13,296 bases of DNA from positions 1-13,296 of the forward strand of contig JAJXVC010000023.1 of NCBI GenBank assembly GCA_021782295.1. The letters are read 5' to 3'. Of this stretch, positions 1 to 7,288 are shown in pieces. Within the stretch, counting starts at the first letter, position 1; each line of letters opens with the position of its first letter. Source of the stretch: a bacterium. Its GTDB lineage: Bacteria > Eremiobacterota > Eremiobacteria > Baltobacterales > Baltobacteraceae. The position numbers were made by a program, and so were the translations under genes. The notes beneath the pieces are model-generated. The model did not search any database and was not told the DNA's origin. It was given only the letters and a program-made list of their open reading frames with translations.

Positions 1-1
1 G

Positions 2-1060
2 GGGCTCCGCGAACGCGGCTATCAGCCGGTCGTCACCCCGCATATCGTCAGCGAGCGACTCTACGCAATTTCCGGTCATCTCGACAACTACGCTCAGAAT
101 ATGTTCGGCCCGCTCGAGGTTGAGGAACAGCGTTTCCGCCTCAAGCCGATGAACTGCCCCGGGCATATTCTCATCTATCGTGATAAACCACGTTCGTACC
201 GCGAGTTACCGATTCGCTACTCCGAATTTGGAACGGTTTACCGCTACGAACGCAGCGGTGTGCTGCATGGCCTAACGCGCGTTCGCGGCTTCACGCAAGA
301 TGACGCGCATCTCTTCTGCACCCCCGAGCAACTGCAATCGGAATTCGAACAGACGCTCGACGAGGCGCTGCGCCTCATGGACGCGTTCGGTTTCAACGAT
401 TTTCAGTACGTTCTCTCCAAGCGCGAAGCGAAGGATCGGGTAGCGACCGACGAAGTCGCCGAAGACGCCATTCGCGCCGCATTGGCAAGTAAAGGCGTTG
501 CATACGAGATCGATGACGGTGGCGGCGCATTCTACGGGCCGAAACTCGATATTAACGTGCGCGACGCGATCGGAAGGAAATGGCAACTCGGCACGGTCCA
601 GGTCGATTTCGTCCTCCCGCAGCGCTTCGATCTTCAATATCGCGGTAGCGATGGGACCGAACACGTGCCGGTGATGATCCATCGCGCGCTCGCCGGTTCC
701 ATGGAGCGTTTTTTCGGGATTCTCATCGAGCACTACGGCGGCGCTTTTCCGACGTGGCTCGCGCCGATTCAAGCGGTCGTTGCGCCGATCTCCGAGCATC
801 AGCTCGAATACGCGCGCTCGGTCGCTCGCTCGCTCCACGATCGGGGCTATCGCGTACAGGTCGACGAAAGCAACGAGAAGATCGGTTACAAAATTCGCCA
901 TTGGAGAACGCAACGCGTACCCTATATTCTCGTCGTCGGAAAACAAGAGTTTGCCGACGGCACCGTTAACGTCAACCAGCGTGGAGTCGAGACAAAACGA
1001 ACGATTACCCCGCAAGCCTTCGCCGAGGAACTTCGGCTGGAGATCGAGGCGCGCCGCTGA
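2..1060 (+). CDS. thrS: Threonine--tRNA ligase, 5'-truncated by window edge
   Basis: Class II aminoacyl-tRNA synthetase that charges tRNA-Thr with threonine in the cytoplasm. The reading frame is open from base 2, giving 352 visible residues; the N-terminal TGS/editing part and the start of the catalytic core lie outside the window. Seen in the sequence: the NCPGH motif and the histidines of QDDAH and MIHRA, which in this family bind the active-site zinc; a motif 2 region (YRYERSGVLHGLTRVRGFTQ); a motif 3 region (HRALAGSMERFFGILIEHYG); and a C-terminal anticodon-binding domain starting at PTWLAPIQ and carrying NEKIGYKIR. The ATG at 101 is internal, because homologous sequence (GHLDNYAQNMFGPL) runs upstream of it. 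The stop TGA shares its last A with the ATG of the lipoprotein gene, so the two are probably co-transcribed and translationally coupled. Identification is very secure. Confidence 0.97.
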   Translation, partial: GLRERGYQPVVTPHIVSERLYAISGHLDNYAQNMFGPLEVEEQRFRLKPMNCPGHILIYRDKPRSYRELPIRYSEFGTVYRYERSGVLHGLTRVRGFTQDDAHLFCTPEQLQSEFEQTLDEALRLMDAFGFNDFQYVLSKREAKDRVATDEVAEDAIRAALASKGVAYEIDDGGGAFYGPKLDINVRDAIGRKWQLGTVQVDFVLPQRFDLQYRGSDGTEHVPVMIHRALAGSMERFFGILIEHYGGAFPTWLAPIQAVVAPISEHQLEYARSVARSLHDRGYRVQVDESNEKIGYKIRHWRTQRVPYILVVGKQEFADGTVNVNQRGVETKRTITPQAFAEELRLEIEARR

Positions 1061-2007
1061 TGAACGCTAGAACGATCGCGCTCCCGCTCGCCGCCTCGCT
1101 CGCGCTTCTGCTCGGCGCCTGTTCGGGGAATTTTGCGAGCGGCGGCACCCAAACACCGGGATTACTCCCGCAGGGGGCGGTGCAGACGCCCGGCGTGAAC
1201 CCGAGCGCATCGCCGGGGCAACATCCGACGAAGCCCTCTCCGACGCCGCCGCCGGGAGATACGGTAAGCTACCCTGTCGCGCAGGCCGCCGCAGGGTTGC
1301 GCTGTCCGCAGAGCAAGGGTTTCAGTTGCGTCGTCGCCTTTAATTTGCCGACCCCAAGCCCGAGCCCCAGCAGTTCGCCCTCCGCAGGCGCATCGGCGAC
1401 GCACGCCCCGCCGAAACCGAGCCCGACGCCCTCGCCCACGCCCACCCCTACGGCAAGCCCCTCGCCGGCTGCTTCGGCGAGCGCAAGCCCGAACGCGAGC
1501 CCAACCCCGTCGGGGCCGCAGATCACCTTGAAGATCGCCGCGCTCACCAACGATGCACCGCCGATGGTGCACCCCGATACGAAGAGCGCGGGCACGGTCA
1601 CGCTCGTCGCACTACGTTTGCAAACGAGCGCCGATACGATGCTCTCCGGAGGCGCGCGTATCGATTACACGCTGCCGAAGGCGCAGATCGCCGGGCGCGG
1701 TTTCGCCGTGCAACTCTTTCACGAGATCCACACGAAAAAGAAATCGATCGATACCTTCATCGGCAGCTACGACCGTTCGACGATCAAGGGCACGACGTTG
1801 ACGTTTTCGTTCGTCACACCGAAGCTGCTTGTAAAAAAGGGCGAGACGTGGCTCATCGTGCTTTACGGTGACGAACGCCCGACGGGAGCCGCTTCGAGCC
1901 CGAGCGCGAGCCCGAGCGCGAGCCCGAGCGCAAGCCCGAGCGCAAGCCCGAGCGCTTCGGCCGCACCGACATCGGCGGCATCTCCCGTAGCCTCGGGATC
2001 GCCCTAA
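1060..2007 (+). CDS. Putative lipoprotein with Pro/Ser/Thr-rich low-complexity linker and SPSA tail
   Basis: Protein of 315 residues, family not recognised. Residues 1-20 form a signal peptide: a short basic start, a hydrophobic stretch, then the lipobox L18-G19-A20-C21, so Cys21 is the likely lipidation site and the protein is probably membrane-anchored and extracytoplasmic. Residues about 35-155 are low complexity, rich in Pro, Ser, Ala and Thr, and interrupted around 68-95 by a less biased piece with two cysteines (RCPQSKGFSCVV). Residues about 156-272 look like a beta-rich folded domain (TLKIAALTND, ARIDYTLP, FAVQLFHEIH, TLTFSFVTP, TWLIVLYGDE). Residues 280-299 are five exact SPSA repeats, and the tail to 315 stays Ser/Ala/Pro-rich. 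The ATG overlaps the thrS stop by one base (TGATG), which suggests coupling. A wall- or surface-spanning role for the linkers is inference; no enzymatic motif is visible. Confidence 0.8.
   Translation: MNARTIALPLAASLALLLGACSGNFASGGTQTPGLLPQGAVQTPGVNPSASPGQHPTKPSPTPPPGDTVSYPVAQAAAGLRCPQSKGFSCVVAFNLPTPSPSPSSSPSAGASATHAPPKPSPTPSPTPTPTASPSPAASASASPNASPTPSGPQITLKIAALTNDAPPMVHPDTKSAGTVTLVALRLQTSADTMLSGGARIDYTLPKAQIAGRGFAVQLFHEIHTKKKSIDTFIGSYDRSTIKGTTLTFSFVTPKLLVKKGETWLIVLYGDERPTGAASSPSASPSASPSASPSASPSASAAPTSAASPVASGSP
1897..1956 (+). repeat. Five tandem 12-base repeats coding for SPSA
   Basis: Five consecutive units AGCCCGAGCGCN start at 1897, 1909, 1921, 1933 and 1945 and differ only in the last base (G, G, A, A, T). 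Each unit encodes Ser-Pro-Ser-Ala, residues 280-299 of the lipoprotein. Because the unit is a multiple of three, gain or loss of copies would keep the frame. Confidence 0.95.
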
Positions 2008-2014
2008 AAGCATC

Positions 2015-3268
2015 GTGAGCACGCTCGCGGCGATTCGTTCGCTCGACCGACGAGCAAAAACGAGTTTTATCGCCGCGTTCCTCGGTTGGACGCTCGACGC
2101 GTTCGATTTTTTCATCGTCACCTTCATTATCACGAAGATCGCCGTCGATTTCCACCGCTCGATTCCCGATATCGTTCTCGCCATCACCCTCACGTTAGCG
2201 GCGCGACCGTTCGGCGCGATCCTCTTCGGTGCGATCGGCGATGCGGTGGGACGCCGATTGCCGTTGATGATCGATATCGCCCTCTTCTCGCTGCTGGAAT
2301 TCGCGACGGCATTCTCGCCGAACTATACGATCTTCTTGCTGCTGCGCGTGCTCTTCGGCGTGGCGATGGGCGGTGAATGGGGGCTCGGCGCAGCATTGAC
2401 GATGGAGAGCCTGCCCACGAAGACGCGCGGCATCCTCAGCGGCCTCCTGCAAGAGGGGTACATGGTCGGATATCTGCTCGCCGCCGTCGCCAATTTTGTC
2501 GTCTTTACGTACACGCCGTGGGGATGGCGCGCGCTCTTTATCATCGGCGTTCTCCCGGCGCTCTTGCTCTTCTTCATCCGGCGGCACGTCGAAGAATCGC
2601 CGGGGTGGAAAGCCGCTGCGCACCGTCCCGCCAACCGCATGACGCCCGACGCCGCGTTCATTCGAGCGCTCCCGTTGATGCTCTACGCCGTGCTCTTCAT
2701 GACGGCGTTCAATTTTATGTCGCACGGAACGCAGGATCTCTACGCGACGTTTTTGCAAAAACAACACGGCTTCTCGCCGGAGATCGTCTCCTTCCTTGCA
2801 ATCGTTGCAGCGATCGGCGCGATCGTGGGCGGCATCGCCTTCGGTGCGTTATCGCAACGAATGGGGCGCCGCTTCGCCATGATCGTCGCCGTGATCTTCG
2901 GGATCGCCGTGATTCCGCTCTGGGCCTTCTCCGGCAGCGTTGCCGCACTAGCAGCAGGTGCCTTCGCCATGCAATTTGCGGTGCAAGGAGCGTGGGGAGT
3001 CGTTCCCGCGCATCTCAATGAAATCTCACCACCGCATATGCGCGGCTCTTTTCCGGGAACGGTCTACCAGATCGGCAACCTGCTCTCCGCCGGCGCGGCG
3101 CAGATTGAGGCGACGATCGCCGCGACATCGTTCGCTCTCCCCGGAGGAGGAGCCGACTACGCACACGCTCTTGCGGCAATCGCCGTCGTCGTTCTTGCTG
3201 CGGTAGGACTGCTCGCAGGCATCGGTTTTTTCGTGACGCCCGAACGCCGCGACGAGATTCTCGAGTAG
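2015..3268 (+). CDS. MFS transporter, probable carboxylate/sugar-acid:H+ symporter type
   Basis: Integral membrane transporter of 417 residues, consistent with twelve membrane segments. Two copies of the MFS loop motif are visible: GAIGDAVGRR at 72-81 after segment 2, and GALSQRMGRR at 277-286 in the second half, separated by a charged central loop around 189-215. The first segment carries LGWTLDAFDFF, and the region near segment 4 reads RVLFGVAMGGEWGLG followed by ESLPTKTRG. Together with MSHGTQDLYATFL at 235-247 this resembles the sialate/lactate (SHS-like) metabolite:proton symporters, from family memory only. The substrate cannot be told from sequence. The start is the GTG at 2015, seven bases after the lipoprotein stop; no good Shine-Dalgarno site precedes it, so coupling to upstream translation is likely. 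Its stop faces the stop of the beta-propeller gene across six bases. Confidence 0.88.
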   Translation: MSTLAAIRSLDRRAKTSFIAAFLGWTLDAFDFFIVTFIITKIAVDFHRSIPDIVLAITLTLAARPFGAILFGAIGDAVGRRLPLMIDIALFSLLEFATAFSPNYTIFLLLRVLFGVAMGGEWGLGAALTMESLPTKTRGILSGLLQEGYMVGYLLAAVANFVVFTYTPWGWRALFIIGVLPALLLFFIRRHVEESPGWKAAAHRPANRMTPDAAFIRALPLMLYAVLFMTAFNFMSHGTQDLYATFLQKQHGFSPEIVSFLAIVAAIGAIVGGIAFGALSQRMGRRFAMIVAVIFGIAVIPLWAFSGSVAALAAGAFAMQFAVQGAWGVVPAHLNEISPPHMRGSFPGTVYQIGNLLSAGAAQIEATIAATSFALPGGGADYAHALAAIAVVVLAAVGLLAGIGFFVTPERRDEILE

Positions 3269-3274
3269 CTTACA

Positions 3275-3925
3275 TTACCTCGGGTCGACGAAAGCGACGA
3301 TCTCGTGCGCTTCGCGATGGTTGGTCCAAAAACGCGAACCGTCGAAGGCAAGCGATCGTGCATGAAAGGGAACGACGGCGAGATCGCGCGTGCGCGGCAC
3401 CGTACCGCGAGCATCTATTTGCGTGATGTAGTATTCCGGTTTCGATTCGTCTTCCGTCGTCAGCAAGTAGATCGTTCCGTCGAGAATCGTCTGCCCGCAG
3501 ATACGTCGCGGCGCCGGAATACTGCGAATGATATTGCCGCGCGTGTCGAGTTCGAGAACGCGCTCGTTGTAAAACTGCGAAAGGAAGAGCATCTCGCCGT
3601 CATAGCCCAGTTGTGAGCCGGTGAATTCGGGGCATGCAATTTTTTCGTTTTCTTTGAACCCGTGCCCCGGAATGAATCGGCAGATATAGCGGTCGTCTTC
3701 TTCGCCGAAGCCGCAAACGACGCGGAGCTCGTCGCCGACAACCGTCGCACCCCACGGCATTCCTAACGCCTGAGCCTCTTCGTGCACGGTCCAGTGCAAG
3801 GGATCGATAGCATAGAGGCGCCCCGTTGTTACCGAACCCATCCACAGGTAGGTTCCGTCGTACGCAAGCGACTGCGGTCGCGGGGCGGGCGATGGGAGTC
3901 GACGCACTTCCTCAATCGTATTCAT
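3275..3925 (-). CDS. Small beta-propeller-like protein at the end of the arg operon
   Basis: Protein of 216 residues, no exact family recognised. About five blade-like repeats can be aligned by eye at residues 19-41, 59-84, 104-128, 143-171 and 190-214. Each has a DG or GD turn, a W/L-rich strand and a closing strand ending in an acidic or proline residue (for example SLAYDGTYLWMG with LYAIDP, QLGYDGEMLFLS with VLELD, SLAFDGSRFWTN with VAFVDP). This resembles SMP-30, glutamine cyclotransferase or NHL-type propellers. No signal peptide is visible, so it is probably cytoplasmic. The ATG at 3925 lies six bases after the argD stop on the same strand, so it is most likely the last gene of the arg operon. 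Any role in arginine metabolism is only inferred from position; it could be an unrelated passenger. Confidence 0.8.
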   Translation of the reverse strand: MNTIEEVRRLPSPAPRPQSLAYDGTYLWMGSVTTGRLYAIDPLHWTVHEEAQALGMPWGATVVGDELRVVCGFGEEDDRYICRFIPGHGFKENEKIACPEFTGSQLGYDGEMLFLSQFYNERVLELDTRGNIIRSIPAPRRICGQTILDGTIYLLTTEDESKPEYYITQIDARGTVPRTRDLAVVPFHARSLAFDGSRFWTNHREAHEIVAFVDPR

Positions 3926-3931
3926 AACGGC

Positions 3932-5125
3932 TTACTTCGAAGCGCGGGCTCCTATCCCCGCAATCACCGAGCCGATTGCGTCGACGAGGCGATCGATCTC
4001 TTCCGTCGAGACGATCAGCGGTGGGGCGAGGCGCAGCGTATTCCCTCCGCCGGTACCGACGAGTATCCCGTGCTCGCGCAATTGCTCGGCGATTGCACCT
4101 GCCTGCAACGGCTGCCGTATCGGGACTCCCCATAAGAGCCCGCGACCGCGTGGAGCTTCCACGTACGCCGCCATCCTCTGCGCGAGTGCCTCGAGTCGCG
4201 TTTTTACGTGCGCGCCGACTTCGCGAACGTGGCGATCGAGATCGAGTTCATCCCGTATGCGCAGGTGCGCGAGCGCCGCCGCTGCGCCGATCGGCGAACC
4301 GCCGAACGTCGAGCCGTGATCGCCCGGTTGCAACGCTTCCGAGAGCGTACCGTCGACGAGCATCGCACCGATGGGGAAACCATTGCCGAGCGCTTTGGCC
4401 ATGGTGACGATATCCGGACGAACGCCAACGTTTTGAAAAGCGAAGAGATCCCCCAAGCGACCCATGCCGCATTGAACTTCATCGAAGATCAAGAGCGCGC
4501 CGCGCGCGCTGCAGAGTCGGCGCAGTTCCCGGAGAAAATCCTCGCGTGCCGGGTGGACGCCGCTCTCACCCTGCACCGGTTCGACCAAACAGGCCGCGGT
4601 TCTATCGTCGATCGCAGCGTCGAGCGCAGCGAGATCGTTGAAGGGCGCCCATGCGAAGCCCTCGGGAAGCGGAGCAAAGCCGACTTTGTACTCCGGATTT
4701 GCCGTCGCAGCTAACGCGCCGAGCGTCCGTCCGTGAAAGCCACCGCTAAATGCGAGAATCTTCGTACGATTGCTTTCACCACGTCGATATGCCGCTTTTC
4801 GCGCGAGTTTGATCGCCGCTTCGTTCGCTTCGGTACCCGAGTTACAGAAGAACGCGCGCGCGAAACCGGATCGCCGCGTGAGTTCTCGCGCAAGCTCGCC
4901 CGAGGGTTCGTGATAGTACAGATTGCTCGCATGCACCAAGCGCCGCGCTTGCTGCGCAATGGCCTCGGCGATTCCCGGATGCGCGTGCCCGAGCGCACAG
5001 ACGGCGATGCCGGCGATTGCATCGAGATATCGCTTCCCGTTTTCGTCGACAAGATAGCAGCCGTCACCCGAGACGAAGCACACCGGTGCGCGCGCATAGT
5101 TCGCTAAGAGCGCCGGTTCGTTCAT
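3932..5125 (-). CDS. argD: Acetylornithine aminotransferase
   Basis: PLP-dependent class III aminotransferase that converts N-acetylglutamate semialdehyde plus glutamate to N-acetylornithine and 2-oxoglutarate. It has 397 residues, the normal size. Seen in the sequence: the N-terminal DENGKRYLDAIAGIAVCALGH signature region; the phosphate-binding SGTEA at 96-100; the FSGGFHGRTLGAL segment at 126-137; the PLP-pyridine aspartate in IFDEVQCG (D215); and the Schiff-base lysine in TMAKALGNGFPIGA (K244). The related enzymes ornithine and succinylornithine aminotransferase look alike, but the arg operon context supports ArgD; some homologues also serve lysine synthesis (DapC). The ATG overlaps the argJ stop as ATGA (5122-5125), and no strong Shine-Dalgarno site is present, so translation is probably coupled. 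Confidence 0.96.
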   Translation of the reverse strand: MNEPALLANYARAPVCFVSGDGCYLVDENGKRYLDAIAGIAVCALGHAHPGIAEAIAQQARRLVHASNLYYHEPSGELARELTRRSGFARAFFCNSGTEANEAAIKLARKAAYRRGESNRTKILAFSGGFHGRTLGALAATANPEYKVGFAPLPEGFAWAPFNDLAALDAAIDDRTAACLVEPVQGESGVHPAREDFLRELRRLCSARGALLIFDEVQCGMGRLGDLFAFQNVGVRPDIVTMAKALGNGFPIGAMLVDGTLSEALQPGDHGSTFGGSPIGAAAALAHLRIRDELDLDRHVREVGAHVKTRLEALAQRMAAYVEAPRGRGLLWGVPIRQPLQAGAIAEQLREHGILVGTGGGNTLRLAPPLIVSTEEIDRLVDAIGSVIAGIGARASK

Positions 5126-6342
5126 GTCCGATAGCTCGCATTGATGCGCACGTAATCACGCGAGAGGTCACATCCCCACGCCGTAGCGCCGGAATCGCCG
5201 ATCCCGAGGTCGAGCGTCACGACGATTTCGCGTTCCTCCAACAAGCGATGTGCCTCAGCCTCCGAGAGCGTCTCGATGCCGCCGCGCTCCACCCACGTGC
5301 GATCGTTGAGGATCAGGGACCACTGCTCCGGGTCGAAGCCGACGCGCGCGGCGCCCGCTGCGGCGACGATTCTTCCCCAATTCGGATCCTCGCCGTAGAG
5401 TGCGGTCTTTACTAAACTGGAATTAATCACCGCGCGCGCGACCGTTCGCGCCTGGGCGGCGTCACGCGCGCCGACGACGCGCACCTCTAACCGTTTCGTT
5501 GCCCCTTCCGCGTCGTCGATCATCGCCAGAGCGAGATCGAGGGTGACTTTCCCCAACACCTGTTCGAAGATCGGCGGCGGTGCGAGCGTCCCTTGCGGAG
5601 CGAAGAGATAGACGGCATCGTTCGTCGACATATCGCCGTCGACCGAGATCATATTGAACGTGTTCTCCGCCGCCGCCGCGAGCAGGCGCTGCAACTCCTC
5701 TTTTGCAACGGGGAAATCGGTTGCAAGAAAGGCCAGCATCGTCGCCATATTGGGGGCGATCATGCCCGAGCCTTTGGCGATGCCGCCGATCGTATAGCGT
5801 TTCGACTCGTGATAAAACGCATAAGCCGAGAGTTTCGGAACGCGGTCGGTGGTCATGATCGCCTCGGCTGCATCGTGCGCCGCCTTCAAGCCTTCGTCGA
5901 GCTGTTCGACGCACCGTTCGAGCCCCCGTTGCACGCGATCGAGTGGGAGCGGCACGCCGATGACGCCGGTCGAGGCAACGACGACCTGTTGCGGTGCAAT
6001 CTCGAGCAATGCGGCGGCCTGTGCCGCCGTCGCACGGGCGTCGCGCTCGCCGCGCGCGCCGGTGCAGGCGTTTGCGCAACCGGAATTGCAAACGACCGCG
6101 CGAACCCCCATCTCTGCAGCAAGGTGTTCGGCACTAACGATCACCGGCGCGGCCTTGACGTCGTTGGTCGTCACCACGGCGGCGCAGGCCTGTTCGCGCT
6201 CGAATGAAATCAACGCAAGATCGCGCTTGCGCCGTTTAATTCCAGCGTGAACGCCGCTGACGCGCACGCCCGAGACGCTTCCGATTCCTCCACGCAACGC
6301 GACGATGCGTTCTTGCTGTTCAGGCGGCGACGGTGCGAGCAC
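5122..6342 (-). CDS. argJ: Glutamate N-acetyltransferase / ornithine acetyltransferase
   Basis: Transfers the acetyl group from N-acetylornithine to glutamate, closing the acetyl cycle; bifunctional members also make acetylglutamate from acetyl-CoA. Starting at the GTG at 6342 the protein has 406 residues, normal for ArgJ. It is made as one chain that self-cleaves before a threonine: KGSGMIAPNMATMLAFLATD is seen at 190-209, so the predicted cut is A200|T201, with T201 as nucleophile. Other family segments are CNSGCANACTGA at 85-96, ASTGVIG at 123-129, DGDMSTND at 235-242, EGATK, NWGRI, and the C-terminus RINASYRT. The reading frame is open far upstream, but that part is an argC shadow. GTG 6342 is chosen because AGGAGG at 6354-6349 stands six bases before it. 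This makes a 23-base overlap with argC. A TTG at 6297 is a weaker alternative start. Mono- versus bifunctionality cannot be read reliably from sequence. Confidence 0.95.
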   Translation of the reverse strand: MLAPSPPEQQERIVALRGGIGSVSGVRVSGVHAGIKRRKRDLALISFEREQACAAVVTTNDVKAAPVIVSAEHLAAEMGVRAVVCNSGCANACTGARGERDARATAAQAAALLEIAPQQVVVASTGVIGVPLPLDRVQRGLERCVEQLDEGLKAAHDAAEAIMTTDRVPKLSAYAFYHESKRYTIGGIAKGSGMIAPNMATMLAFLATDFPVAKEELQRLLAAAAENTFNMISVDGDMSTNDAVYLFAPQGTLAPPPIFEQVLGKVTLDLALAMIDDAEGATKRLEVRVVGARDAAQARTVARAVINSSLVKTALYGEDPNWGRIVAAAGAARVGFDPEQWSLILNDRTWVERGGIETLSEAEAHRLLEEREIVVTLDLGIGDSGATAWGCDLSRDYVRINASYRT

Positions 6343-7288
6343 GAAAACCCTCCTCTTCGGGAAAACCAAGCATGATGTTGATGTTCTGAAGCGCCTGCCC
6401 CGCTGCGCCTTTGCCGAGATTATCGACCGCACAGATGGCGCGAATGGTATTCCCGCAGCAATCGACGGCGATCTCCGCGTCGTTCGTGCCGACCACCGCC
6501 GGCACGCTCGGCGCCGAACCGCTTTCGAGCACGCGAACGAACGGCGATGCGTCGTAGGCTTCGTGGAGCGCTGCGACGACGGCCCCCATATCGGGAGTGC
6601 GATCGAGCACGAGATAGATGTCGGCGAGCATCCCGCGCGAGAGCGGGACGACGTGCGGCGTGAAGGCAAGCGCAGTGGTGCAACCACGCGCCGCGAGCAT
6701 GCGCTCGATCTCCGGCTGATGGCGGTGCCCCGAGAGGCCGTACGCGCGAATCTCACCATCGAGTTCGGCGAACATCGAGCCGAGCGCCGGCGTCCGCCCC
6801 GCACCCGTAATGCCGCTCTTTGCGTCGATGATGATCGCGAGCGGTGAGGCGAGCGCGACGAGCGGCAACAACGGAAGCAACGATGCCGTCGGATAGCATC
6901 CGGGGTTCGCGACCAACGCGGCCCCGGCGATTGCATCGCGGTTCCACTCGGCGAGCCCGTATGCCGCGCGCTCGTCGGAACGAAAATCCGCCGAGAGATC
7001 GACGACGCGCGCTCCGCGCGCGAGCAATGCTTCCACCGTCTCGCGCCCGGTACCGTGCGCACCCGCAGCGATCACGATATCACCCGCTGCAAGTTCCGAC
7101 GCAATGCTCCCGCTATCGGAGAAACGCAACGCGCTCCGACGCAATGCGGGAAAACTCTCCGCGAGCATCGTTCCGGCATGGCTCTTGCTCTCCAGAACAC
7201 CGACCTGCAGGTACGGATGTCGATCGATCCATTCGATCGCTTGCGCGGCTGCATATCCCGCGGCGCCCCAAACATGCACCCGCGTCAT
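6320..7288 (-). CDS. argC: N-acetyl-gamma-glutamyl-phosphate reductase
   Basis: NADPH-dependent reductase converting N-acetylglutamyl phosphate to N-acetylglutamate semialdehyde in the cytoplasm. It has 322 residues, slightly short of the common 340-350 long type. The N-terminal Rossmann motif reads VWGAAGYAAAQ (6-16). The catalytic cysteine is C131 in NPGCYPTA (128-135), and the catalytic histidine region is GLSGHRHQPEI (184-194). DAKSGITGAGR at 155-165 is the substrate-binding segment typical of the family. The ATG overlaps the argH stop (ATGA, 7285-7288). The 3' end carries the ribosome site and the first 23 bases of argJ. Confidence 0.96.
   Translation of the reverse strand: MTRVHVWGAAGYAAAQAIEWIDRHPYLQVGVLESKSHAGTMLAESFPALRRSALRFSDSGSIASELAAGDIVIAAGAHGTGRETVEALLARGARVVDLSADFRSDERAAYGLAEWNRDAIAGAALVANPGCYPTASLLPLLPLVALASPLAIIIDAKSGITGAGRTPALGSMFAELDGEIRAYGLSGHRHQPEIERMLAARGCTTALAFTPHVVPLSRGMLADIYLVLDRTPDMGAVVAALHEAYDASPFVRVLESGSAPSVPAVVGTNDAEIAVDCCGNTIRAICAVDNLGKGAAGQALQNINIMLGFPEEEGFRARTVAA
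6349..6354 (-). promoter_or_regulatory. Ribosome binding site deciding the argJ start
   Basis: Minus-strand AGGAGG lies inside the 3' end of argC with a six-base spacer (GTTTTC) to the GTG at 6342. It is one of the two best Shine-Dalgarno matches in the arg operon. It fixes the argJ start within argC rather than at the TTG further down, and suggests that ArgJ is initiated independently of argC termination. Confidence 0.85.

Noticed and set aside
272..1015. 247-codon minus-strand frame within thrS
   Set aside because: It mirrors the strongly conserved thrS catalytic and anticodon domains; no independent ribosome site or family signal.
3240..3300. Intrinsic terminator between the convergent operons
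   Set aside because: Short complementary bits around CTCGAG and CCTCGGG do not make a stable stem and there is no T-run.
6343..7062. Upstream extension of the argJ frame to 7062
   Set aside because: The extension is the shadow of argC with Arg/Ser-rich translation. ArgJ homology and the AGGAGG-GTG signal begin at 6342.
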